From positions 16,630 through 80,629 of the forward strand of contig NZ_JAPCHY010000015.1 in assembly GCF_026107455.2 (NCBI RefSeq): a DNA stretch of 64,000 nt. The letters are read 5' to 3'. Origin of the DNA: Xanthomonas chitinilytica. GTDB lineage: Bacteria; Pseudomonadota; Gammaproteobacteria; Xanthomonadales; Xanthomonadaceae. Below are positions 17,275 through 25,140 of the stretch, piece by piece. Every line of letters starts with the position of its first letter. Position 1 is the first letter of the stretch. The position numbers were made by a program, and so were the translations under genes. Under the pieces are notes generated by a model. The model had not been told where the DNA came from and searched no databases. It saw only the letters and a program-made list of their open reading frames with translations.

Positions 17275-18225
17275 ATGCCGTTCGACGTCATCGTGGTGAT
17301 GGATCCCATCGCCGACATCAAGATTGCCAAGGACACCACCTTCGCGATGCTGCTGGAAGCCCAGCGCCGCGGCCACCGGCTGCATTATGTCGCTCCCGGC
17401 GGCCTGGCGCTGCGCGACGGCGCGGCGGTGGCGCGGGTGGCGCCGCTGCAGGTGCGCGACGACAAGGCCGGCTGGTTCAGCCTGGGCGACTTCCGCGAGC
17501 TGGCGTTCGGCCCGGGCCAGCTGGTGCTGATGCGCAAGGACCCGCCGGTGGACGCCGAATTCATCTACGACACCCAGGTGCTGTCGGTGGCGCAGCGCGC
17601 CGGCGCGGCGGTGGTCAACGATCCGCAGGGACTGCGCGACTACAACGAGAAGCTGGCCGCGCTGCTGTTCCCGCAATGCTGCCCGCCGACCCTGGTCAGC
17701 CGCCAGGCGCACGACCTGAAGGCGTTCGTGCTCGAGCAGGGCCAGGCCGTGCTCAAGCCGCTGGACGGCATGGGCGGGCGCTCGATCTTCCGCAGCGGCA
17801 GCGGCGACCCCAACCTGAACGTGATCCTGGAAACGCTGACCGACGGCAACCGCAAGCTGGCCCTGGCGCAGCGCTTCATCCCGGACATCAGCGCCGGCGA
17901 CAAGCGCATCCTGCTGGTGGACGGCGAGCCGGTGGACTATTGCCTGGCGCGCATCCCGCAGGGCGACGAGTTCCGCGGCAACCTGGCCGCCGGCGGCCGT
18001 GGCGAAGGCCGGCCGCTGAGCGAGCGCGACCGCTGGATCGCCGCCCAGGTCGGCCCGGAGATGAAACGCCGCGGCATGCGCTTCGTCGGCCTGGACGTGA
18101 TCGGCGACTACCTGACCGAGGTCAACGTCACCAGCCCGACCTGCGTGCGCGAGCTCGACGCCCAGTTCGGCCTGAACATCGCCGGGCTGCTGTTCGACGC
18201 GATCGAGGCCGACTGGCCGCGATGA
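17275..18225 (+). CDS. gshB: Glutathione synthetase GshB
   Basis: GshB joins gamma-glutamylcysteine and glycine with ATP in the second step of glutathione synthesis in the cytoplasm. The 316-residue product has the prokaryotic GshB layout: VVMDPIADIKIAKDTTFAML at the start, RKDPPVDAEFIYDTQ at about residues 84-98, the ATP-grasp glycine loop LDGMGGRSIFR at about 162-172, and the C-terminal metal and glutathione site YLTEVNVTSPTCVRELD. The length is the family norm. Its stop overlaps the start of the TonB-like gene by four bases (ATGA), and it is divergent from pilG. Confidence 0.97.
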   Translation: MPFDVIVVMDPIADIKIAKDTTFAMLLEAQRRGHRLHYVAPGGLALRDGAAVARVAPLQVRDDKAGWFSLGDFRELAFGPGQLVLMRKDPPVDAEFIYDTQVLSVAQRAGAAVVNDPQGLRDYNEKLAALLFPQCCPPTLVSRQAHDLKAFVLEQGQAVLKPLDGMGGRSIFRSGSGDPNLNVILETLTDGNRKLALAQRFIPDISAGDKRILLVDGEPVDYCLARIPQGDEFRGNLAAGGRGEGRPLSERDRWIAAQVGPEMKRRGMRFVGLDVIGDYLTEVNVTSPTCVRELDAQFGLNIAGLLFDAIEADWPR

Positions 18226-19109
18226 GTTCCGCCGCAGCGCCCCCCCTTTCCGCGCAGGCCCGCGAGGAGCAGCGTTTCGGCGCCACCCTGGTGCTGTCGT
18301 TGCTGGTGCACGGGCTGCTGATCCTGGGCGTGGGGTTCGCGGTGGACGACGACGCGCCGCTGGTGCCGACCCTGGACGTGATCTTCAGCCAGACCAGCAC
18401 CCCGCTGACGCCGAAACAGGCCGACTTCCTGGCCCAGGCCAACCAGCAGGGCGGCGGCGACCACGACCAGGCACGACGCCCGCGCGACAGCCAGCCCGGC
18501 GTGGTGCCGCAACCGCAGGCCGGCCTGGCGCCGGTGCCGCAGCGGCGCCAGGACGCCGCCGCGCCGCCACCGCCGCAGGCACGGGTGGTCTCCAGCCAGT
18601 ACGGCGAGGAACCGATGCCGGACGCGCAGGCACGACCGCTGCCGGAACGACCGCAGCCCAACGCCGCCCCGACTGCGCGCGAGCAGCGCGACGCCGAGAT
18701 GGCGCGGCTGGCGGCCGAGGTGCACCTGCGCTCGGAGCAGTACGCCAAGCGGCCGAACCGCAAGTTCGTCTCCGCCAGCACCCGCGAGTACGCCTACGCC
18801 AACTACCTGCGCGCCTGGGTGGACCGGGCCGAGCGGGTCGGCAACCTCAACTATCCCGACGAGGCGCGCCGGCGCCGGCTCGGCGGCCAGGTGGTGATCA
18901 GCGTCGGCGTGCGCCGCGACGGCAGCGTCGAGAGCAGCCGCATCCTGCGCTCCAGCGGCACCCCGGTGCTGGACGACGCCGCGCTGCGGATCGTCCAGCT
19001 GGCGCAGCCGTTCCCCGCCCTGCCGCGTACCGAGGAAGACATCGACATCCTGCAGGTGACCCGCACCTGGGTGTTCCTGCCGGGCGGCGAGCTGCGCGAC
19101 GACCGCTGA
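18222..19109 (+). CDS. Energy transducer TonB-family protein
   Basis: A 295-residue inner-membrane protein of the TonB family, which links the proton motive force to outer-membrane transporters. One N-terminal transmembrane helix (about residues 23-42, LVLSLLVHGLLILGVGFAV) precedes a Pro/Gln/Arg-rich periplasmic spacer (about 60-165) and a C-terminal TonB domain (about 195-290) with YPDEARRRRLGGQVVISVGV and the DGSV and LDDAALRIV elements. Many xanthomonads carry such a gene directly behind gshB; its cognate receptor is not known and no exbB/exbD is adjacent here. It is translationally coupled to gshB. Which receptor it serves, if any, cannot be read from the sequence. Confidence 0.85.
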   Translation: MSSAAAPPLSAQAREEQRFGATLVLSLLVHGLLILGVGFAVDDDAPLVPTLDVIFSQTSTPLTPKQADFLAQANQQGGGDHDQARRPRDSQPGVVPQPQAGLAPVPQRRQDAAAPPPPQARVVSSQYGEEPMPDAQARPLPERPQPNAAPTAREQRDAEMARLAAEVHLRSEQYAKRPNRKFVSASTREYAYANYLRAWVDRAERVGNLNYPDEARRRRLGGQVVISVGVRRDGSVESSRILRSSGTPVLDDAALRIVQLAQPFPALPRTEEDIDILQVTRTWVFLPGGELRDDR

Positions 19110-19132
19110 ATGCGCGCCCTGCGCCCCCTGGT

Positions 19133-19254
19133 CCTGTAGGAGCGACGTCAGTCGCGACCCGGGGCATGCCCTCTGAGCGTGCTGCGGTCCCGTCTGTTCG
19201 CGCATGGGCACTTCAACGGGCAGGCCCTGTCGCGACTGACGTCGCCCCTACAGG
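19133..19254. repeat. GTAG-headed REP doublet (REPIN)
   Basis: Two copies of a 26-base repeat in inverted orientation. The left arm begins cctgtaggagcgacgtcagt at 19133; the right arm, read on the other strand from 19254, is identical over 26 bases apart from one A/G change. Each arm contains GCGAC-gtca-GTCGC, a small hairpin, and carries the GTAGG head typical of REPs mobilised by REP-associated tyrosine transposases. About 70 bases separate the arms. It fills the gap between the convergent tonB-like and tsaB genes. No transposase gene is in the window. Confidence 0.85.
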
Positions 19255-19275
19255 ATGCAGGGGACACACACGGCC

Positions 19276-19983
19276 TCAGCCGCCCTTGGCCGCGCGCAGC
19301 GCCTGCTGCTCGACCAGCGTCAGTGCGACGTTGTCGCGCAGGTAGGCCGGCTCCACCCGTTCCGGCGCGACCGCCTCGCCGCGGGCATGGGCCGCCAGCG
19401 CCAGGGTCAGCACGTCGGAGGCGCGCGGCAGCGCCTGCGCATCCACGCTGGCCAGCACCGGCTGCAGTCGCGCGGCGAGCAGGCCGTCGGCGGCGGCCAA
19501 GCCGGTCCCCACGCCGTGCCATGCCGCCGCTTCCTGCGGCAACGCATAGGCATCCGGCGCGATCACCACCTCCGCTCCCAGCGCCTGCAGCCCATCGTCG
19601 CGCCGCTCGAACGCGGCGGCGTACACCTCGCCCATCCGCGCGTCGATGCTGGCCAGCACGTGCTGCGCCCCGGCCGGTGCGCGCAACGCCAGCGCCTGCA
19701 GCGTCGACACCGGCAGCAGCGGCCGGTCCAGCGCCAGGGCGATGCCCTGGGCGATGGCGATGGCCAGGCGCACGCCGGTGAAGGCGCCCGGGCCGCGGCC
19801 GAGCGCGATGGCGTCGAGCTGGGAGCGGGCGATGCCGGCCTCGGCCAGCAACTGCTCGGCCCACGGCAGCGCCAGTTCGGCATGCCGGCGCGGGGCGATC
19901 TCGAAGCGCTCCAGCACGCGGCCGTCGACATGCAGGGCGACCGAACAGGCCTCGGTGGCGGTTTCGAAGGCGAGCAGTTTCAT
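19276..19983 (-). CDS. tsaB: tRNA threonylcarbamoyladenosine biosynthesis protein TsaB
   Basis: TsaB is the scaffold partner of TsaD in the complex that adds threonylcarbamoyl to A37 of ANN-decoding tRNAs. The 235-residue product has an ASKHA-type N-terminus (LLAFETATEACSVAL), HAELALPWAEQLL, and the characteristic LGRGPGAFTGVRLAIAIAQG at about residues 62-81. The length agrees with E. coli TsaB (231). It overlaps the helicase stop by four bases. TsaB has no ATPase site of its own, so the absence of metal ligands is expected. Confidence 0.95.
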   Translation of the reverse strand: MKLLAFETATEACSVALHVDGRVLERFEIAPRRHAELALPWAEQLLAEAGIARSQLDAIALGRGPGAFTGVRLAIAIAQGIALALDRPLLPVSTLQALALRAPAGAQHVLASIDARMGEVYAAAFERRDDGLQALGAEVVIAPDAYALPQEAAAWHGVGTGLAAADGLLAARLQPVLASVDAQALPRASDVLTLALAAHARGEAVAPERVEPAYLRDNVALTLVEQQALRAAKGG

Positions 19984-22025
19984 GGTTCCAGGTTTTCGCG
20001 TTGCAGGGAGAAGGCGGCGCCATCATGCGCCGCGTCGGCCGGGACGTCCGCCATTGGCGGCGGTTCCGGGGCGAAGAAGGCCTGCACGTCGGCCAGCGCG
20101 CGGGTGCGCGCGAACGGCGGCAGGGAATCGAGGAACACGCGGCCGTAGCCGCGCGAGAGCAGCCGCGGATCGCACAGCACCAGCACGCCGCGGTCGCTCT
20201 CGCTGCGGATCAGCCGGCCCACGCCCTGCTTGAGCGCGATCACCGCCTGCGGCAGCTGCTCGTCGCGGAACGGGTTGCCGCCGTCGCGGCGGATCGCCTC
20301 CAGCCGCGCCTCGAACACCGGGTCGTCCGGCGCGGCGAACGGCAGCTTGTCGATCACCACCACGCTCAGCGCATCGCCGACCACGTCCACGCCCTCGCGG
20401 AAACTGGCGCTGCCCAGCAGCACGCCGTTGCCGGACTCGCGGAAGCGCTGCAGCAGCGTTGCCCGCGGCGCCTCGCCCTGCACGAACAGCGGCCACGGCG
20501 CATCGCGCAGCGCCTCGGCCGCCTCGCGCAACGCGCGGTGCGAAGCGAACAGCAGGAACGCGCGCCCGGCCGAGGCTTCCAGCACCGGATGCAGGGCGCG
20601 GATCAGCGCGGTGCCGAAGCCGCGCGCGGCCGGGTCCGGCAGGTCCGGCGGCAGGTAGCACAGCGCCTGCCGCGCCCAGTCGAACGGGCTGGGCTGCACC
20701 AGCATCAGCGGATCGTCCAGCCCCAGGCGGCGGGCGATGTGGTCGAAGCCGCCATCGACCGTCAGCGTGGCCGAAGTGAACACCCACGCCGCCATCGAAC
20801 GTTCGCGGTGCTCGCGCAGCGGTCCGGAGACATCCATCGGCGTGCGCTGGCAGCGGAAGCCGCGCGGAGTCAGTTCGTACCACAGCACGTCGGCCGGCGG
20901 CGGCGCGCCCGCTTCCGCATCGTCCTCGAAGTCCAGCAGCGGCGCTTCGTCGCCCAGCCAGCGCCCCAGCCGGCTCACGCCCTCCAGCGCGCGCGCGTGA
21001 CAGGCATCCAGCCCCGGCGACGCCTCGCGCACGCCGGCCAGCGCATCGCGCAACTGCATCAGCGCCATCGTCAGCGCATCGAAGCCGTCGCGCACCTGCG
21101 GCTTGGCCAGCGCGCGCCATTGCGTGCCGCGCGCGGGCAGTCCTTCCATCGCCGTGCGCAGTTCGCGCAGCGCCTGCTCCAGCCCGGCCGCCGGCGCCTG
21201 CAGCGCCGCCTGGGCGCCGGCCACGTTGCGGCATTCGGCCAGGCAGTCGCGCGCCAGCTCCTGCCACGGGCGCATGCCGAAGCCTTCGCCGAAGAAATTC
21301 GCCGCCAGTTCCGGCAGCTGGTGCGCCTCGTCGATCACGAACGCCTGCGCGCCGGGCAGGATCTCGCCGAAGCCTTCCTGCTTGAGCGCCAGGTCGGCCA
21401 GCAGCAGGTGGTGGTTGACCACCACCACGTCGGCCGCCTGCGCCCGCTGCCGGGCCTGCACCACGAAGCAGTCTTCCCAGAACGGGCATTCGTTGCCCAG
21501 GCAGTTGTCGATGGTCGAGGTCACCATCGGCAACAGCGGCGAATCGTCGGCCAGCGCTTCCAGCTCGGCAACGTCGCCGAAGCGGGTGCGGCCGGACCAG
21601 GCGACGATGCGCTGGAACTGCGCCGCCTGCTCGAGCGAGGTGAAGCGGGGTTCGCCGCGCGCCTGCTGCAGCCGGTAGCGGCACAGGTAGTTGGCGCGGC
21701 CCTTCAGCAGCGCGCTGCTGTGGCCGACCCCGAGCGCGGCGCGCACCCGCGGCAGGTCGCGGTGGTAGAGCTGGTCCTGCAGCGCGCGGGTGCCGGTGGA
21801 GACGATGGTCTTGAGCCCCGACAGCAGCGCCGGCACCAGGTAGGCGAAGGTCTTGCCGGTGCCGGTGCCGGCCTCGGCCAGCAGCACCTCGCGCTGCTCG
21901 AACGCCTCGGCGATGGCCGCGGTCAGGCGCAGCTGCGCCGGGCGCGGGACGAACGCATCCAGCTGGCTGGCGAGCGCGCCGCCCTCATCGAGGGCCTCGC
22001 AGCTGGCATGGGCAAGGCGTGACAT
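19980..22025 (-). CDS. yoaA: ATP-dependent DNA helicase, YoaA/DinG (XPD-like) family
   Basis: A 681-residue superfamily 2 helicase of the XPD/DinG iron-sulfur group. YoaA works with the polymerase III chi subunit in replication repair. Visible motifs are RPAQLRL near the start, Walker A LAEAGTGTGKT at about residues 47-57, the Fe-S cluster cysteines (NYLCRY, then DNCLGNECPFWEDC), and the DEAH box FVIDEAHQLPELA. Late helicase motifs include LGSASFREGVDVVG and QGVGRLIRSESDRG. ATG 22025 is preferred over an upstream in-frame start at 22064, because conserved sequence begins just after it. It ends in an ATGA overlap with tsaB, an order seen in related genomes. DinG is the main alternative, but the length and the TsaB neighbour favour YoaA. 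Confidence 0.88.
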   Translation of the reverse strand: MSRLAHASCEALDEGGALASQLDAFVPRPAQLRLTAAIAEAFEQREVLLAEAGTGTGKTFAYLVPALLSGLKTIVSTGTRALQDQLYHRDLPRVRAALGVGHSSALLKGRANYLCRYRLQQARGEPRFTSLEQAAQFQRIVAWSGRTRFGDVAELEALADDSPLLPMVTSTIDNCLGNECPFWEDCFVVQARQRAQAADVVVVNHHLLLADLALKQEGFGEILPGAQAFVIDEAHQLPELAANFFGEGFGMRPWQELARDCLAECRNVAGAQAALQAPAAGLEQALRELRTAMEGLPARGTQWRALAKPQVRDGFDALTMALMQLRDALAGVREASPGLDACHARALEGVSRLGRWLGDEAPLLDFEDDAEAGAPPPADVLWYELTPRGFRCQRTPMDVSGPLREHRERSMAAWVFTSATLTVDGGFDHIARRLGLDDPLMLVQPSPFDWARQALCYLPPDLPDPAARGFGTALIRALHPVLEASAGRAFLLFASHRALREAAEALRDAPWPLFVQGEAPRATLLQRFRESGNGVLLGSASFREGVDVVGDALSVVVIDKLPFAAPDDPVFEARLEAIRRDGGNPFRDEQLPQAVIALKQGVGRLIRSESDRGVLVLCDPRLLSRGYGRVFLDSLPPFARTRALADVQAFFAPEPPPMADVPADAAHDGAAFSLQRENLEP

Positions 22026-22085
22026 CGGATAAACGGTAACGGCCGGGGCGGCAGGTGACGACAAGCATAGCCGCCGCGCGCCGGA

Positions 22086-22613
22086 TCAGAAGCGCTGCAC
22101 GCCGGGAACGGTGCAGCCGTTGATCTGGGCGCGGGCCGACGCCGCATTCTCCTGCTCGCCGCGGGCCAGCTGCGATTGTTCGATGGTCGCCCAGTGGCGG
22201 CGGCACAGCGGGCCGGTCCTCGACCCCAGTTCCAGCGCGCGCCGGGCCAACGTCTCGGCGCGTGGCCAGTCGCCCTGCAGCAGTGCGATCTCGGCGCGCT
22301 CCTGCAGGATGCCCGGATCGTCGTCCACCAGCAGCAGCGCCTGGTTCAGCGCTTCGCCGGCCCCGGCCAGGTCGCCCGCCTCGCGCCGCGCCTGCGCGGT
22401 TTCGCGCAGGTCGTCCACCTGCGGGTCGCGCAGCGGCTGCACCGACAGTTCGGTGTTGTCGGCCCCCGCCACCGCCATGATCGCGGCCATGCGCTGCGCC
22501 GGCGTGGTGGCATCGACCGGCGCCTTCGGCTGCGGGGTATTGACGCAGGCGGCAAGCAGCGCACCGGCAGCCAGCGAGACGAGAGCGGGACGAAGCAGGG
22601 TCATCGGATTCAT
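22086..22613 (-). CDS. TPR-like lipoprotein of unknown function
   Basis: A 175-residue predicted lipoprotein. The signal peptide ends in the lipobox LLAAC (Cys23), and Asn-Thr after the Cys suggests outer-membrane sorting. The remainder is helical, with TPR-like periodicity (DLAGAGEALNQALLLVDDDP, then LLQGDWPRAETLARRALEL). It lies seven bases downstream of the PBP1B gene stop in the same direction. This suggests a role with PBP1B, as with the LpoB activator, but it does not resemble LpoB and that link is inference from position only. Confidence 0.75.
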   Translation of the reverse strand: MNPMTLLRPALVSLAAGALLAACVNTPQPKAPVDATTPAQRMAAIMAVAGADNTELSVQPLRDPQVDDLRETAQARREAGDLAGAGEALNQALLLVDDDPGILQERAEIALLQGDWPRAETLARRALELGSRTGPLCRRHWATIEQSQLARGEQENAASARAQINGCTVPGVQRF

Positions 22614-22620
22614 CGCCGCA

Positions 22621-25044
22621 TTATCGCGCAGGCTCGGCTGAAGCCGGCGTGGACGGCTCGTCCGCCGGCGCCTCGCGCTTGCGGTCCAGCCCGAACCAGC
22701 TGCGCCAGCCGCCGCCGCTCTCGCCGCCCTCTTCCGGCAAGGCCTGCGGCGGCGCGCACGAGGCATAGGCCGGGGCGTAGCCGACCACGAACGGGAAGCG
22801 GCGCGCACCCGGGCAGCCTTCGTCGGTGGTGGCCGTACCGCTGCCGTCCACCCACTGCCAGTCCAGGCCCTTGCCGCTGACCTTCAGCGGCGAGCTGGGC
22901 AGGTGCTTGAAGATGCCCGACCACACCCGCATCGCGCCGGTGGCGCCGTACAGGCCGGTCTGCTCGTTCTTGTCGTTGCCCATCCACACCACCGCCAGGT
23001 GGTCGCCGGTATAGCCGGCGAACCAGCTGTCGCGGCCGTCGTTGCTGGTGCCGGTCTTGCCGGCCGCCTGCAGCCGGCCCAGGCCATCGCCATTGAGCCG
23101 CTGCGCGGTGCCGCTGGAAACCACCTGCTGCAGGCCGATGCTGATCAGGTTGGCGGCGATCGAGTCGCCCTCCTGCGCCGGCGCCGGGGTCTTGTCGTAG
23201 CGCTTGAGCAGCCGGCCCTGCGGGTCGAGCACGCCGCGCACCGCATGCAGCGGCTGGATCTCGCCGCCGGAGGCGAGGAACTGGTACAGCTGCGCCATCG
23301 CATACGGGCTCTGGTCGGTGGAACCCAGGATCACCGAGGGATTGGAGTCGGCCTTGAGCCCGGCCAGCACGTGCATCAGCTGGGTCAGCCGCTCCGGCCC
23401 GACCGCCATGCCGATCCGCACCGTGGCCTGGTTGTAGGAATGGGCCAGCGCATCGACCAGCCGCACCGTGCCGTGGCTGCGGTTGTCCGAATTCTTCGGC
23501 GACCACTGGCGGCTGCGGCCGAGCTGCACCGTCACCGGCGAGTCGTCGACCCAGGTGGCCAGCGACCAGCGATCCGGCTGCGCCAGCGCCAGCAGGTAGA
23601 CGAACGGCTTGAGCAGCGAACCAACCGGGCGCTGCGCCTCGATGGCGCGGTTGAAGCCGGGTTCGGCGACGTCGCGGCCGCCGACCACCGCCAGCACGTC
23701 GCCGTTGTGCACGTCGGTGACCACCAGCCCGGCCTGCAGTTCGGGCCGGTTCTTGTTCTCCAGCGACTTGATGGTGTGCGCCACCGCGCCTTCGGCGTAG
23801 GCCTGGGCCGAGGGCGACATGCCGGTGAGCACGCTCAGCCCCGCTCCCTGCAGGACGCTCTCGGGATAGTCGTGCCCCAGCTGCCGGCGCACCAGGTCGA
23901 TGTAGGCCGGGAAGCGGTTGGCGGCGACCAGTCCCGGCGTCTGCGGCACGCCCAGCGGCGCGGCCAGCGCCCGCTCCAGCTCGGCCTGGTCGATCAGCGC
24001 GTTCTCGTGCAGCTTGCCGAGCACGAAGTTGCGGCGGTCCAGCGCCCGTTCCGGGTTGCGCCGCGGGTCGTAGTGGGACGGCCCCTTCACCAGCCCGATC
24101 AGCAACGCCACCTGTTCGGTACTGAGCGAGTCGAGGTCGCGGCCGAACCAGAACTCGGCGCCGGAGGCCACGCCGTGGATCGCCTGGCCGCCGCGCTGCC
24201 CCAGGTAGACCTGGTTGAGGTAGGCCTCCAGGATGGTGCGCTTGTCGTAGCGCGCTTCCATGATCAGCGCGTACAGGACCTCGTTGAACTTGCGGCTGAG
24301 GGTCTGTTCCTTGCCGATGCCGAGCAGGCCGCTGCGCGCCAGCTGCTGGGTCAGGGTGCTGGCGCCCTGCCGGGTCTTGCCGCCGGAGCGCACCGTCACC
24401 CAGATCGCGCGCGCGATGCCGCTCAGGTCGATGCCGTGGTGGCGGCTGAAGTCCTTGTCCTCGACCGCCTGCAGGCCGACGACCAGCAGGTCCGGCACCT
24501 CGTCTGCGCGCACCAGCCGGCGCTCCTCCTGCTTCTGCCCGTACAACGTGGCGATGCGCGCCGGGTCCAGCCGCGCCGCCTTCAGCGACTTGCGCGTGGC
24601 CGCATCGCGCAGCGTCGCCACCTTGCCGCCGGACAGCGCCACTTCCACCCGCCGCGGCGCGACCCGGCCATCGACGTCGACGTAGCCACGGCTGGAGATG
24701 ACGAAACGGCTGCCCTCCTGCTGGTAGGTGGCCGGCGCCTCACCGGTGCCGTCGTCGCGATAGGCCGAGGCCGCCAGTTCGGTCTTGAGCGTGGCCGCAT
24801 CCATCGCCAGGCCCGGCGCCAGCACCAGCGGCCGCGCATATACCCGGGTCGGGATCTGCCAGCGCAGTTCGCCGAAGCGCTGGGTCACCTGGTTGTTCAG
24901 GTAAACCGTATAGGGAATCAGGAATCCCAGGCCCAGCGCGAACGCGGCCATGCCCCAGGTGATCAGGCGGCGGCGCCACAGCGGCCAGCCGCCGTCGGCA
25001 TCGTCCAGCTCTTCGGAATCGTCGTGATCGTGGCGTCGTGGCAC
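22621..25044 (-). CDS. mrcB: Bifunctional penicillin-binding protein 1B
   Basis: PBP1B polymerises lipid II and cross-links peptidoglycan at the inner-membrane surface. The 807-residue product has an acidic cytoplasmic head, one transmembrane helix (about residues 28-50), and a UB2H-like domain (about 65-150). The glycosyltransferase domain has the catalytic EDKDFSRHHGID and GASTLTQQLAR, then KFNEVLYALIMEARYDK. The transpeptidase domain has SLLK (about residue 476), SYN (about 535) and KTGTS (about 661). The Ser/Gly/Glu-rich tail is not conserved. The length is close to E. coli PBP1B (844). A TPR-like lipoprotein gene follows at once. Confidence 0.96.
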   Translation of the reverse strand: MPRRHDHDDSEELDDADGGWPLWRRRLITWGMAAFALGLGFLIPYTVYLNNQVTQRFGELRWQIPTRVYARPLVLAPGLAMDAATLKTELAASAYRDDGTGEAPATYQQEGSRFVISSRGYVDVDGRVAPRRVEVALSGGKVATLRDAATRKSLKAARLDPARIATLYGQKQEERRLVRADEVPDLLVVGLQAVEDKDFSRHHGIDLSGIARAIWVTVRSGGKTRQGASTLTQQLARSGLLGIGKEQTLSRKFNEVLYALIMEARYDKRTILEAYLNQVYLGQRGGQAIHGVASGAEFWFGRDLDSLSTEQVALLIGLVKGPSHYDPRRNPERALDRRNFVLGKLHENALIDQAELERALAAPLGVPQTPGLVAANRFPAYIDLVRRQLGHDYPESVLQGAGLSVLTGMSPSAQAYAEGAVAHTIKSLENKNRPELQAGLVVTDVHNGDVLAVVGGRDVAEPGFNRAIEAQRPVGSLLKPFVYLLALAQPDRWSLATWVDDSPVTVQLGRSRQWSPKNSDNRSHGTVRLVDALAHSYNQATVRIGMAVGPERLTQLMHVLAGLKADSNPSVILGSTDQSPYAMAQLYQFLASGGEIQPLHAVRGVLDPQGRLLKRYDKTPAPAQEGDSIAANLISIGLQQVVSSGTAQRLNGDGLGRLQAAGKTGTSNDGRDSWFAGYTGDHLAVVWMGNDKNEQTGLYGATGAMRVWSGIFKHLPSSPLKVSGKGLDWQWVDGSGTATTDEGCPGARRFPFVVGYAPAYASCAPPQALPEEGGESGGGWRSWFGLDRKREAPADEPSTPASAEPAR

Positions 25045-25140
25045 GGGGATGCGAGAATGTAGGGTCTGGCGAGTCTAACGCAGCCGCGAGCGGCGGCGCG
25101 GGCAGCCGTTTTCCCCCGCTTAAGCTGGAGTTGCACCAGG

